Source: Bacteroides cutis
GTDB taxonomy: Bacteria; Bacteroidota; Bacteroidia; Bacteroidales; Bacteroidaceae
DNA: 64,000 nt
NCBI RefSeq assembly: GCF_900241005.1
Contig: NZ_OEST01000002.1
Coordinates: 310,001-374,000 of the forward strand
Direction: 5' to 3'
Of this stretch, positions 17,473-26,280 are shown piece after piece. The number at the start of each line of letters is the position of its first letter. The first letter of the stretch is position 1. The notes under the pieces are model-generated. The model saw only the letters and a program-made list of their open reading frames with translations. It was not told the DNA's origin and searched no databases. The position numbers and the translations under genes were made by a program.

Positions 17473-18636
17473 ATGACCCGAATATCCATGATTGCCGTAG
17501 CTTTTATTTGCATGTTATGTATGACATCCTGTAGCTCAAAATCAAAACAAACATCTTCAGACTCGGTTACTGCTACTTCATATTCGATTTCCGATTCTAT
17601 TTCTGCCATCGCCCCTGTATACGCTAAGGGTTTTACTGTGAAATATCTCCCGAAAAACATCAAATTGGTGGATATTCATGATCCGCAGAAAGAAAATAGT
17701 AATACGTTTCATTACGCTTTGGTGCCGAGGGGAATAAAATCTGCCGGTGTTCCCGAAGATTATACGGTTATTGAAACTCCGGTACAACATGTCATTTGTA
17801 TGACTTCTTTACAATTGTCTAACTTTATCCGTTTGGATGCTTGTGAACATGTGGTGGGAATTACCAGTACCCGTCATCTTTTTAATAAGGAGATGAACGA
17901 ACGCTTGAAATCGGGAAAGACAGCTAAAATAGGTATTGAGGGAAATTTTGATAATGAGGTGATCATGAGTGTAAATCCTGATGTCATTTTTATTTCTCCT
18001 TTCAAAAGAGGAGGATATGATGCGATGAGGGAGATAGGTATTCCTTTAGTTCCACATTTGGGATACAAAGAAATGACTCCGTTGGGACAGGCTGAGTGGA
18101 TAAAATTTGTGGGTATGTTCATCGGGCAGGAAGCGGAAGCTAATGCTAAATTTGCTATTATTGAAAAACGATATAACGAATTGAGACAACTGGCTGCCAA
18201 TGTGAAGAAACGTCCAGTGGTGTTCAGTGGTGAAATACGTGGTGGCAATTGGTATGCAGTGGGTGGAAAGAGTTTTCTTGCGGAACTGTTCCGTGATGCG
18301 GGTGCCGATTATTTTCTAAAAGACGATCCTCGTTCGGGTGGTGTCACTTTGGATTTTGAAACGGTATACAGTCAGGCGGAGGGTGCCCAGTTCTGGCGTA
18401 TTGTCAATAGCTATGATGGTACTTTCACATATGATGTTCTAAAGTCTCTCGATCCTCGCTATGCCGATTTCCGTGCATTCCGTGAGAAAGGAATTGTTTA
18501 TTGTAACATGCGTGAGAAACCCTTTTATGAAAGTATGCCTATGCAACCAGAAGTGGTACTGGAAGATTTAATTCATGCTTTCCATCCTGATTTATTACCT
18601 GATTATAAACCTACTTATTACGAGCGCCTGAAATAA
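17473..18636 (+). CDS. btuF: Cobalamin-type ABC transporter substrate-binding lipoprotein
   Basis: The 387-residue protein has a lipoprotein signal with lipobox MTSC (Cys20) and a type III periplasmic-binding fold (BtuF/FhuD-like): PVQHVICMTSLQLSNFIRLD, the linking helix region and MSVNPDVIFISPF. It should deliver cobalamin or a related corrinoid to BtuCD. A TTG at 17440 lies inside the upstream hairpin, so the ATG at 17473 is chosen; it places the signal peptide at the N-terminus. The TAATG overlap with btuC shows an operon. Cobalamin rather than haem or siderophore is inferred from the surrounding cobalamin genes. Confidence 0.82.
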   Translation: MTRISMIAVAFICMLCMTSCSSKSKQTSSDSVTATSYSISDSISAIAPVYAKGFTVKYLPKNIKLVDIHDPQKENSNTFHYALVPRGIKSAGVPEDYTVIETPVQHVICMTSLQLSNFIRLDACEHVVGITSTRHLFNKEMNERLKSGKTAKIGIEGNFDNEVIMSVNPDVIFISPFKRGGYDAMREIGIPLVPHLGYKEMTPLGQAEWIKFVGMFIGQEAEANAKFAIIEKRYNELRQLAANVKKRPVVFSGEIRGGNWYAVGGKSFLAELFRDAGADYFLKDDPRSGGVTLDFETVYSQAEGAQFWRIVNSYDGTFTYDVLKSLDPRYADFRAFREKGIVYCNMREKPFYESMPMQPEVVLEDLIHAFHPDLLPDYKPTYYERLK

Positions 18637-19700
18637 TGAAAAGACCTGCTTTTTTGCTGATGTTGATATTGCTGGTGTCCATCTTTCTGTTCTTTTTACT
18701 GAATTTGTTGTTGGGTTCCGTACATATTCCATTAAGTAAAGTTTGGGAATTACTGTGGGGAAAAGGTACGACTTATAATCCCGATGTGATGAGTAATCAG
18801 GAAGTTATCTGGAGTAATATTATTTGGAAGTCTCGTGTACCACAAGCATTGACGGCATTGGTAGCGGGGGCGGGACTTTCAGTCAGCGGCTTGCAAATGC
18901 AGACGGTATTTCGTAATCCATTAGCAGGACCGTCGGTACTCGGTATCAGTTCCGGAGCCAGCTTGGGAGTGGCATGTGTAGTGTTACTTTCTGGTGCGAT
19001 GGGTGGGGTTGCTTTGAGCCGTTTGGGATATATGGGAGATGTTGCCCTTTCCATAGCAGCCATTATCGGTGCGTTGGCTGTGATGGCGCTTATCGTTTAT
19101 GTATCTCAGAAGGTAAAAGGAAATGTGACGTTGCTCATTATCGGAGTAATGATAGGATATGTGGCAAGTGCGGTTATTGGGGTTCTAAAATATTTCAGTG
19201 TGGAAGAAGATATCCGTGCATATGTCATCTGGGGATTGGGTAGCTTTGCACGGGTGTCGGGCGACCAAATGATTTTGTTTATATGTATCATGGCGGTATT
19301 GTTACCTTTGTCCTTCTTGCTGATAAAAACCATGAATTTGTTGTTATTGGGTGATGGCTATGCCCGTAATCTGGGATTAAACATTAAGCGGGCACGTTTG
19401 CTCGTGATATCTTGTTCGGGTATATTGGTAGCTATCGTAACTGCCTATTGCGGACCAATTATGTTTATCGGTCTTGCAGTACCCCATCTGTGTCGTGCCA
19501 TCTTTCATACGTCCGACCATCGGATATTGATGCCTGCTACTTTGCTAGTAGGTGCTGCCTTGGCTTTAGTTTGCAATCTTATAGCCCGTATGCCTGGTTT
19601 GGAGGGGGCTTTACCCGTTAATTCTGTGACAGCTTTGGTTGGTGCTCCCGTAGTGGCATCTGTTCTGTTCAGAAAACGCAAAAATGAATTGAATGAGTAA
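18636..19700 (+). CDS. btuC: FecCD-type ABC permease, BtuC-like
   Basis: The 354-residue integral membrane protein has about ten helices and the FecCD signatures SRVPQALTALVAGAGLSVSG (~67), FRNPLAGPSVLGISSGASLG (~91) and CGPIMFIGLAVPHLCR (~270). It forms the channel for the corrinoid brought by the BtuF-like protein. It overlaps the preceding stop by one base and is followed after 15 bases by the ATPase gene. The substrate follows from context. Confidence 0.87.
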   Translation: MKRPAFLLMLILLVSIFLFFLLNLLLGSVHIPLSKVWELLWGKGTTYNPDVMSNQEVIWSNIIWKSRVPQALTALVAGAGLSVSGLQMQTVFRNPLAGPSVLGISSGASLGVACVVLLSGAMGGVALSRLGYMGDVALSIAAIIGALAVMALIVYVSQKVKGNVTLLIIGVMIGYVASAVIGVLKYFSVEEDIRAYVIWGLGSFARVSGDQMILFICIMAVLLPLSFLLIKTMNLLLLGDGYARNLGLNIKRARLLVISCSGILVAIVTAYCGPIMFIGLAVPHLCRAIFHTSDHRILMPATLLVGAALALVCNLIARMPGLEGALPVNSVTALVGAPVVASVLFRKRKNELNE

Positions 19701-19715
19701 TTTGTAATTCAGAAG

Positions 19716-20735
19716 TTGATTTTGAATAAAAAGACAATACATATTGAAAATCTTTCTATCGGTTATTCGGGAAAAGGGGATGTAAAAGTAGTGGCTAGTG
19801 GTATCTTTGCTGATATCAATAGTGGAGAACTGACCTGTTTGTTGGGTGCCAATGGAGTGGGGAAATCTACTTTACTTCGTACCTTGTCCGCTTTTCAACC
19901 TAAACTGGATGGTGAAATACATATTCAGGGAAAGGAAATTGGTGATTATACGGATAAACAACTTTCACGTGTCATTAGTGTTGTGTTGACGGAGAAATGT
20001 GATATCCGTAATATGACTGTTAACGAATTGATTGGACTGGGGCGTAGTCCTTATACCGGTTTCTGGGGTACTCTTTCCAGTGAGGATAAGGAGATAGTAG
20101 AACGTTCTGTCGCTTTGGTAGGTATTTCGCACTTGATGTACCGTATGGTTCACACTCTGAGTGATGGTGAACGTCAGAAAGTAATGATAGCCAAGGCGCT
20201 TGCTCAGGAAACGCCTGTCATTTATCTGGATGAGCCCACCGCTTTCCTTGATTTTCCTAGTAAAGTGGAGGTTATGCAACTACTGCACCATCTTAGCCGA
20301 CAGACAAATAAAACCATTTTCCTTTCCACCCATGATTTGGAACTCGCTTTACAGATAGCCGATAAAATATGGCTGATGGACAAGGTGAACGGAGTCACCA
20401 TCGGTACTCCTGAAGATCTTTCATTAAGTGGTAGCCTGAGTAGTTTTTTTGCTCGTAAAGGTATTGTCTTTGATTTGGAAACAGGATTGTTCAGAGTAGA
20501 TAATGAATACACTTCGCAGATACGTTTAGTAGGGCATGGACAAAAATATGCCATGGTACGAAAAGCATTGCAACGTAACGGAATACTGGCAAACCGCCAT
20601 ATAGAATCGGAAGCATATATTGAAACTGGGGATTTGAAAGGAGACAGTTCTTTTATTATACATTTACCGGAAACAGGATCTGTGAAAGTGAAAAGTATTG
20701 AGGAGTTATTGAAAGCTGTTTTGATAAGGGAATAA
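19716..20735 (+). CDS. btuD: ABC transporter ATPase, BtuD-like, with C-terminal extension
   Basis: The 339-residue ATPase has Walker A GANGVGKST (~45), signature LSDGERQ (~148), Walker B VIYLDEPTAFLD (~168) and the switch histidine in STHDLELAL (~205). Standard FecE/BtuD proteins have about 255 residues; about 85 extra C-terminal residues (from ~GHGQKYAMVRKAL) are present. No in-frame ATG is available near the expected start, so TTG at 19716 or 19722 is used. It completes the btuFCD operon. Confidence 0.85.
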   Translation: MILNKKTIHIENLSIGYSGKGDVKVVASGIFADINSGELTCLLGANGVGKSTLLRTLSAFQPKLDGEIHIQGKEIGDYTDKQLSRVISVVLTEKCDIRNMTVNELIGLGRSPYTGFWGTLSSEDKEIVERSVALVGISHLMYRMVHTLSDGERQKVMIAKALAQETPVIYLDEPTAFLDFPSKVEVMQLLHHLSRQTNKTIFLSTHDLELALQIADKIWLMDKVNGVTIGTPEDLSLSGSLSSFFARKGIVFDLETGLFRVDNEYTSQIRLVGHGQKYAMVRKALQRNGILANRHIESEAYIETGDLKGDSSFIIHLPETGSVKVKSIEELLKAVLIRE

Positions 20736-20791
20736 GGTATGGATAGGCATATTTCCCGTATTCTTAGGGTAAGAAAAGAAAAATCTTATGA

Positions 20792-21334
20792 TACGTAACG
20801 CGTATTTCCATGTTCATTAATTCCTTCTTAATAGGTTTTGGACAAGGTTTTCAGCCGGTGTGTGGTTTTAACTATGGAGCGGCATTGTATGCCCGAGTTC
20901 GTCAGGGTTTCTGGTTTTGTGTGAAAGTGGGATTCTTCTTTTTATTGATATGTGCTGTGGCAGGTATGGGGTATGCTGAAGAAATTGTTGCTGTATTCCG
21001 TAAAGGTGACCCTGCTGTAATAGCAACAGGTGCGGCTGCTTTACGTTGGCAGTTCATTACCTATCCTTTGGGTGCATGGATTGTGGTAAGTAACATGATG
21101 TTGCAAACCATTCGTAAACCTATACGTGCTACAATCCTTTCTTCTGCCCGTCAAGGTCTGTTTTTTATTCCATTAATATTTATCTTGCCTTATTGTTGGG
21201 GCTTGAAAGGAGTTGAAATTTGTCAGGCAGCCTCCGATATACTGACTTTTTTCCTTGCCATACCTTTGACATGTGGAATCTTGGCAGAAATGAAACAAAA
21301 AGAAACGGAATGGAATTTTTCAGACAAGCGATAG
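20792..21334 (+). pseudogene. Truncated MATE family efflux transporter
   Basis: The frame encodes only about the last 180 residues of a MATE/DinF transporter, starting at the characteristic SFLIGFGQGFQPVCGFNYGA. Whole proteins have about 450 residues in twelve helices. Matching sequence (VTRIS before the first ATG at 20810) extends upstream to a TGA at 20789-20791, showing the gene once continued further. Only 56 bases separate it from btuD, so the N-terminal half is missing rather than frameshifted nearby. Membrane transport activity is very unlikely. Confidence 0.78.
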
Positions 21335-21492
21335 GAATGGAAATGATAGATAATTTGGTAAATATAAAATTGTCGTTAATTTCTTTCTTATTCATTGAAC
21401 TAATGGTTAAGTCCGCTGTTTTCAATTTAAATCTTGATAGAGCGAATCTATCAGGTTCCTTGAATATTAACTTATTAAAACCTAACTTAATT

Positions 21493-21684
21493 ATGGAATG
21501 TCGAAATTCTCATTTTTGGATTGGACTAGGCTTGGGTTCAATCATTGGAGCAATAACTTATCGTTTAGCACATAGTTCTGAGGCTGAAAAGTTGAAAAAC
21601 GAAGTGTATAACGCTCTTCAGAAATTGGAGGAACAAGCAAAAGAGAAGGTAACTACTTTGGCTAATGAACATCTCAAAAAGTAG
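21493..21684 (+). CDS. Small YtxH-like membrane protein
   Basis: The 63-residue protein has one hydrophobic segment with glycine-zipper spacing (GLGLGSIIGAITY, ~11-23) followed by a charged, helical tail (EKLKNEVYNALQKLEEQAKEK). This layout resembles YtxH-type envelope proteins. The ATG at 21493 is preferred over upstream starts because the longer frame runs through AT-rich, non-protein-like sequence and overlaps the MATE remnant. Function unknown; a terminator follows. Confidence 0.6.
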   Translation: MECRNSHFWIGLGLGSIIGAITYRLAHSSEAEKLKNEVYNALQKLEEQAKEKVTTLANEHLKK

Positions 21685-21701
21685 GAGTCACTTGCCATTA
21701 A

Positions 21702-21744
21702 GAAAAAGAGAAATTCTGGACTTTTAACGGAACTTCTCTTTTTC
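21702..21744. terminator. Bidirectional terminator between convergent genes
   Basis: A 15-base inverted repeat (21702-21716 with 21730-21744, one mismatch) has A-rich left and T-rich right flanks and lies between the small YtxH-like gene and the leftward outer-membrane protein gene. Confidence 0.8.
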
Positions 21745-21776
21745 ATTATTAGGAAAGGGAATATGTTCGGTAATAT

Positions 21777-22442
21777 CTAGAAGAACTTGTATCCCAATGT
21801 AAAGAACGAAGCAAAGTTTTTAGGTAGAAAAGCTCCATTTTCTGTAGAATTTATCATCTGATTTATTTGTTTGTTGATTTTTACCAGTCCCAACTGTACA
21901 TCTGCGCCAAACATAAACTTATGATATTCAAACATCAGACCAATAACAATACCTGTATCAAATCGTATGTTTCCCATATTCTGATTTTGCATGCTGCCAA
22001 AAGTATCCAGCTTAAAATGATAGTTGCCATTATCACTATATTCTCTGAATACTTCTCCGGAAGTTTTTCCACCTATACCACAAGCTATATAAGGTCCGAA
22101 ACCTAGTGAAATATGATAATCCTTACCTAAGTGAAGGCGGGCGGCCATCATAACTGGTAATTGAAGATATAATTCGTTCATATTGGCATTTCCCACATAA
22201 CCTATTTCATCCTTGCCTCCTATGGATACAAATTCTAACGCAGATTGTACTACCCAGGTTCTGTTTAGCGTATATTCGACACCGACTCCTACTTTATATG
22301 CCATCTTGGTTTCACTGTTTGAATGTTTACCCCAAAAATTGGAAGTACCTATTCCTGCCTTGGCATGGAAAGAAAAAGGAGACTGTGCCATTCCTGCCAA
22401 AGTTGTTAATACAAAACAAAGGGTAATAATAATTCTTCTCAT
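21777..22442 (-). CDS. Outer-membrane beta-barrel protein at the end of the cobalamin operon
   Basis: The 221-residue protein has a signal peptide (cleavage near GMAQS, ~20), alternating amphipathic strands and a terminal aromatic YKFF, as in small outer-membrane barrels of the OMP_b-brl/PorT-like type. Its start codon overlaps the stop of cbiJ-cbiD (ATGA at 22439-22442), so it is translated with the corrin genes. A link to corrinoid or metal passage is possible only by context. It converges on the YtxH-like gene. Confidence 0.8.
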   Translation of the reverse strand: MRRIIITLCFVLTTLAGMAQSPFSFHAKAGIGTSNFWGKHSNSETKMAYKVGVGVEYTLNRTWVVQSALEFVSIGGKDEIGYVGNANMNELYLQLPVMMAARLHLGKDYHISLGFGPYIACGIGGKTSGEVFREYSDNGNYHFKLDTFGSMQNQNMGNIRFDTGIVIGLMFEYHKFMFGADVQLGLVKINKQINQMINSTENGAFLPKNFASFFTLGYKFF

Positions 22443-24337
22443 GTGTATATCTTTCCGTCTTCAGTGATTAATAATATAGTCAGTTCTCCATTGGGCAGAA
22501 GCGGGTCACAACATTGATGACAACTTTCAATCAATAGTTTACAGAAACTTTTCAGCTTGTCGGCAGGGATGATATCCCACAATTCACGGGCCAGGTTCAT
22601 TTGTTCAATAGAGACTATTGTTTCTTCCTTACATTCGGCTTGCCGGACTATTTTCCGAATAAAATTCTTATTCATTACTACTTTTTTGCTGTGAGTATCC
22701 AGGTTTCCTTCAGCTAATTTTACAGCTTTACCTATCATTACTCCAAGAGTGACATATGATAATTCAAGTTCGGCGGCAATCTTTAAAGTTTCACCGATGA
22801 AGTTACCATAGTGTACAAAAGCCTGTTTGGGCAGGTCAGGATAATATGCTTTAATGAAACGTTCACTTTTGGCTCCTGAACTGATAACAAAACGTGGACT
22901 GTTCGTGGCACGTGCTACCTCCATGGATTTGCGGATGGAGTTAATGAATGCTTCAGAGGAGAACGGTTTAACTATCCCCGACGTACCGATGATTGAAATT
23001 CCTCCTTCTACACCCAAGCGGGGATTGAAAGTTCGTTTGGCAATTTCCTCTCCACCAGGGACAGAGATCGTGACAACAAAAGGATTGGGCTCATTGAGTA
23101 CGTGCAATTGTTTGAGACACCGTTTCACATTGTCTTCAATCATCTTTCGTGGCGTGGCGTTGATAGCAGATGTACCCACCTCAAGTCCTAGACCAGCCAT
23201 AGTGACAGTGCCAACCCCTTCGCCACCGCATACGATGACACTATAATCATTTTTGTTTACCGTATTCTTGGGAGAAGGAACGTCCTTCTTAAAAGAGACT
23301 GCTACATTAGCCCTGATCTGCATACCGTCTGTTATGTCGGGATCATCCCCGGCATTTTTAATGACGTATGCTTCCGTCTCCATCATCCAGTTGTCATTCA
23401 TAAAGCTGGTATGAGGCAGTCGTTCCTGTTTCTCTACGGGTACCATAATGGTTTCTCCACAAGGAAGTACCACCGGAAACTCCTTAGGACGTGGTTTTTG
23501 AGATATATTAAACAGATCCCAAGTAGCTGCCACGGCAGCAGCTGTTGCACAGGTTCCGGTTGTCAGTCCGCTGTGCAGAGGATAAAAATCAGGAAGAAGT
23601 TTTTCTATCATTCGTCTGAGACCATGTTCACCATTGACAGACAAGAATGTTTCAGGTATTGCGGGGCGACGTAAAGCAAAGATTTGAATACCCAGTTCAC
23701 GGGCAGCTTCTACTTTTTCCATGAAACCACCGGATACTCCACTTTCTTTGATGAGAATAGCCTCCGGATGCAACTGTCGCATCAAAAGCCGCTCATCTTC
23801 TCCGGCGTGATAATAATACAGGTGTGTTTTAGGATATCCTTGTTGCCTGGCCAGTTCGCGTGAACTTTCTCGGTCGAGAATGCGGAAATAACAACATATA
23901 TTTTCTTGCCAAAGTCTCTTAAGTTTACTTATGCTTTGTACTCCGGTAAGTGCCAACAAAGTGAAAATACCCGCTTTCTTTATATTTAGAATAGCATCTT
24001 CGTAGTTATCACACCATGTGATGTTTTTTTCATTCCGTTCGGGGAAGATACGATTATACCGGATAACGGGAATATGGAGTATTGGGGCAACTTCCTCCAC
24101 AGTCCGGTGAAGTTGTTCGGCGAAAGGATGGGCGGCGTCAATTAAGAGCCGGATATCTTTTTCTTGGCAGAACATTTTCAGATCAATGGCATCCATAGCC
24201 CCTTGCAGGCGGATACCATTGTGCAGAGGTACTTTCTGTTCATCCCCCCTTGTAGAATAGTAAAAGGGTTTTCCTGCTTCCTCAAGGGTCTGAACCGCTA
24301 CACGCCCCTCGGTAGTTCCACCTAATATCAGTATCAT
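22439..24337 (-). CDS. cbiJD: Bifunctional CbiJ-CbiD: precorrin-6A reductase / C1-methyltransferase
   Basis: The 632-residue fusion joins two corrin enzymes. Residues ~1-250 are CbiJ/CobK, the NAD(P)H-dependent precorrin-6A reductase, with the N-terminal ILGGTTEGR motif and DAAHPFAEQL (~68). Residues ~253-632 are CbiD, the cobalt-precorrin-5B C1-methyltransferase, starting at LHSGLTTGTCATAAA and including the glycine-rich GGEGVGTVT region. The two reactions are consecutive in the anaerobic route (CbiD then CbiJ), which the fusion may help channel. It lies 46 bases after cbiG-cbiF and is coupled to the barrel gene by a 4-base overlap. Confidence 0.93.
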   Translation of the reverse strand: MILILGGTTEGRVAVQTLEEAGKPFYYSTRGDEQKVPLHNGIRLQGAMDAIDLKMFCQEKDIRLLIDAAHPFAEQLHRTVEEVAPILHIPVIRYNRIFPERNEKNITWCDNYEDAILNIKKAGIFTLLALTGVQSISKLKRLWQENICCYFRILDRESSRELARQQGYPKTHLYYYHAGEDERLLMRQLHPEAILIKESGVSGGFMEKVEAARELGIQIFALRRPAIPETFLSVNGEHGLRRMIEKLLPDFYPLHSGLTTGTCATAAAVAATWDLFNISQKPRPKEFPVVLPCGETIMVPVEKQERLPHTSFMNDNWMMETEAYVIKNAGDDPDITDGMQIRANVAVSFKKDVPSPKNTVNKNDYSVIVCGGEGVGTVTMAGLGLEVGTSAINATPRKMIEDNVKRCLKQLHVLNEPNPFVVTISVPGGEEIAKRTFNPRLGVEGGISIIGTSGIVKPFSSEAFINSIRKSMEVARATNSPRFVISSGAKSERFIKAYYPDLPKQAFVHYGNFIGETLKIAAELELSYVTLGVMIGKAVKLAEGNLDTHSKKVVMNKNFIRKIVRQAECKEETIVSIEQMNLARELWDIIPADKLKSFCKLLIESCHQCCDPLLPNGELTILLITEDGKIYT

Positions 24338-24383
24338 AATTTTTTATTTAGTTAGACACCAATGTACCTGAAATTCTGTATCT

Positions 24384-26261
24384 TCATTTCCTGAACAAAT
24401 GCTTGAATTCATCTGCATACAACCGCGATAAGCCTTCCCGGTTACCAATCGCTTCACCCACCACGATCATAGTTGTCAACGTCAACTTATTTTTATCTAT
24501 AATTTGGGCAAGGTCTTTGAGCTCGCCACGGAAAATACGTTCGTCTTTCCACGTGAGATGGTAACAGACAGCAATAGGGGTTGTTTCTGGATACTCCTGT
24601 AAAAGTTCCCTTTGTACTTGATCTGCGATACTTGCACTGAGAAAAATGCACATGGTACTTTGCGAACGTGCCATGAGGTGAAGCTTTTCCCGTTCAGGCA
24701 TAGGTGTACGGCCTTCGCCACGAGTCAGGATAATACTTTGTACTTTCTCAGGAATAGTGAACTGTGATTTCAATGCGGCAGCAGCTGCTTGGAAAGAAGA
24801 TATTCCTGGGGTGATATGATAACTCATGTCATATTGGTCGAAGTAATTCATCTGCTCTTGTATGGCTCCATAAATACAAGGATCCCCGGTGTGTAATCGT
24901 ACAATAAACTTACCCTTATCATAAAATTCTTTCATCAAAGCGAACTGTTCCTCCAAATTCATAGATGCGGAACTACGCACAGTAGCACTCGGTTTGGCAC
25001 ATAATGTCAGTTCGCGGGGAACCAGACTACCTGCATATAGGATAAGATCAGCTTTTTCAAGCATCTGACGGCCACGTACGGATATAAGGTCAGGGTCACC
25101 CGGACCGGCACCGACAATTTCAATATGCCCTCGGCGAAGTACACTTACATTAATAGCGGCCGCTACGGTATAATTTTCTCCTTTCTTTTTGGGCATCAGC
25201 AACTGATCGTTTCCCGAAGATAGAAGAGCTGCAGCCTCACTGACACTCGGAGTTCCCATGTGTTTCATCACTGTCTTGCTCGGATGAGGAACTTCTATTT
25301 TTGCCAAATCTTCCGCAGTATAGAAATAGACCGGATATTTCTTTTTAAACGCTTTCACTACCGGTTCTTCACTTTTGGCATCGATGGTAGAAATGGAAGC
25401 AATGGCAGGAAGGAAGATACCTTCGCGTTCCAGATCTTTAAATATAGCTTTCTGTACTTTACGGGTGGGGCCTGCCTCCCGTGCAAGTCCGATGCCCAGA
25501 TGAATAACACGGGGGACATAGCAAATCATCGGTATCTCCTTCAGATTGGGAGCTTGAGGAGATACACATAGTATTAGTTTGAAATGTGAAGGTTTAATAT
25601 CTTTGGCATTGTAGAAAACTTGAACATGGGGGGGGAGATTTGCTTCCATCCACTCTGTTCCCTTGTCACGTATGGTGAGCAGTAGCGCCGTAGGTTTTCC
25701 GGCAACAAAAAGGCTGATGTGTTCGTTCATACAGGCTCTTACTTTTTCCTCGGTAGTGGTGGCAAGTTCAGCCATTAAAAGTACGGAAGATTCGGCAGTG
25801 ATGACAGGAAACCAGTTGAAGCGTTCCGCCAAAGTATCAAGAGCCCACAGCCCGGTAAGGTCACTTTGTGTAGTTACCACTGGTTCGGCTCCCAGTATGC
25901 TTGCAACATGAATTGTCAACTCATTGGCTCCTCCGATATGTCCTGAAAGAACAGAAATGGCATGTTTCCCTATACTGTCTACGCATATCACGGCAGGATC
26001 GGTATATTTGTTTTTCACACATGGAGCAATAGCACGTACACAAATACCCATAGCACCGATAAAGATAAAGGCGTCAAAACGATTGAAATTCTCTGACGTA
26101 AAAGAGGTTGCGGATTCAATATGAGTACATCCACCTTCATGTCGGGGAGTGAATATCTCTATTTTCATTTTTGTCTCGGATTTTAATTCTGACAGTTCGT
26201 TAAGCAGCAATTGTGCTGTATTCAAACCGGCTTCAGAAACGAGAATTATAGCTGTTTTCAT
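24384..26261 (-). CDS. cbiGF: Bifunctional CbiG-CbiF: cobalt-precorrin-5A hydrolase / C11-methyltransferase
   Basis: The 625-residue fusion has CbiG at ~1-350 (SGHIGGANELTIHVA ~104 and the GIGLAREAG and STIDAKSEE blocks of the C-terminal CbiG domain) and CbiF/CobM at ~378-622 (EIVGAGPGDPDLISV, LHTGDPCIYGAIQEQ and TPGISSFQAAAAAL). CbiF methylates C11 of cobalt-precorrin-4 and CbiG opens the resulting lactone with loss of acetaldehyde. CbiG marks the anaerobic, early-cobalt pathway. It sits 19 bases after cbiET in the leftward cluster. Confidence 0.94.
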   Translation of the reverse strand: MKTAIILVSEAGLNTAQLLLNELSELKSETKMKIEIFTPRHEGGCTHIESATSFTSENFNRFDAFIFIGAMGICVRAIAPCVKNKYTDPAVICVDSIGKHAISVLSGHIGGANELTIHVASILGAEPVVTTQSDLTGLWALDTLAERFNWFPVITAESSVLLMAELATTTEEKVRACMNEHISLFVAGKPTALLLTIRDKGTEWMEANLPPHVQVFYNAKDIKPSHFKLILCVSPQAPNLKEIPMICYVPRVIHLGIGLAREAGPTRKVQKAIFKDLEREGIFLPAIASISTIDAKSEEPVVKAFKKKYPVYFYTAEDLAKIEVPHPSKTVMKHMGTPSVSEAAALLSSGNDQLLMPKKKGENYTVAAAINVSVLRRGHIEIVGAGPGDPDLISVRGRQMLEKADLILYAGSLVPRELTLCAKPSATVRSSASMNLEEQFALMKEFYDKGKFIVRLHTGDPCIYGAIQEQMNYFDQYDMSYHITPGISSFQAAAAALKSQFTIPEKVQSIILTRGEGRTPMPEREKLHLMARSQSTMCIFLSASIADQVQRELLQEYPETTPIAVCYHLTWKDERIFRGELKDLAQIIDKNKLTLTTMIVVGEAIGNREGLSRLYADEFKHLFRK

Positions 26262-26280
26262 ATATTGATATATATATTTT

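Noticed and set aside
21220..21684. 154-residue version of the small YtxH-like protein
   Set aside because: The first 90 residues are read out of frame through the MATE remnant and AT-rich DNA; the protein-like part starts at 21493.
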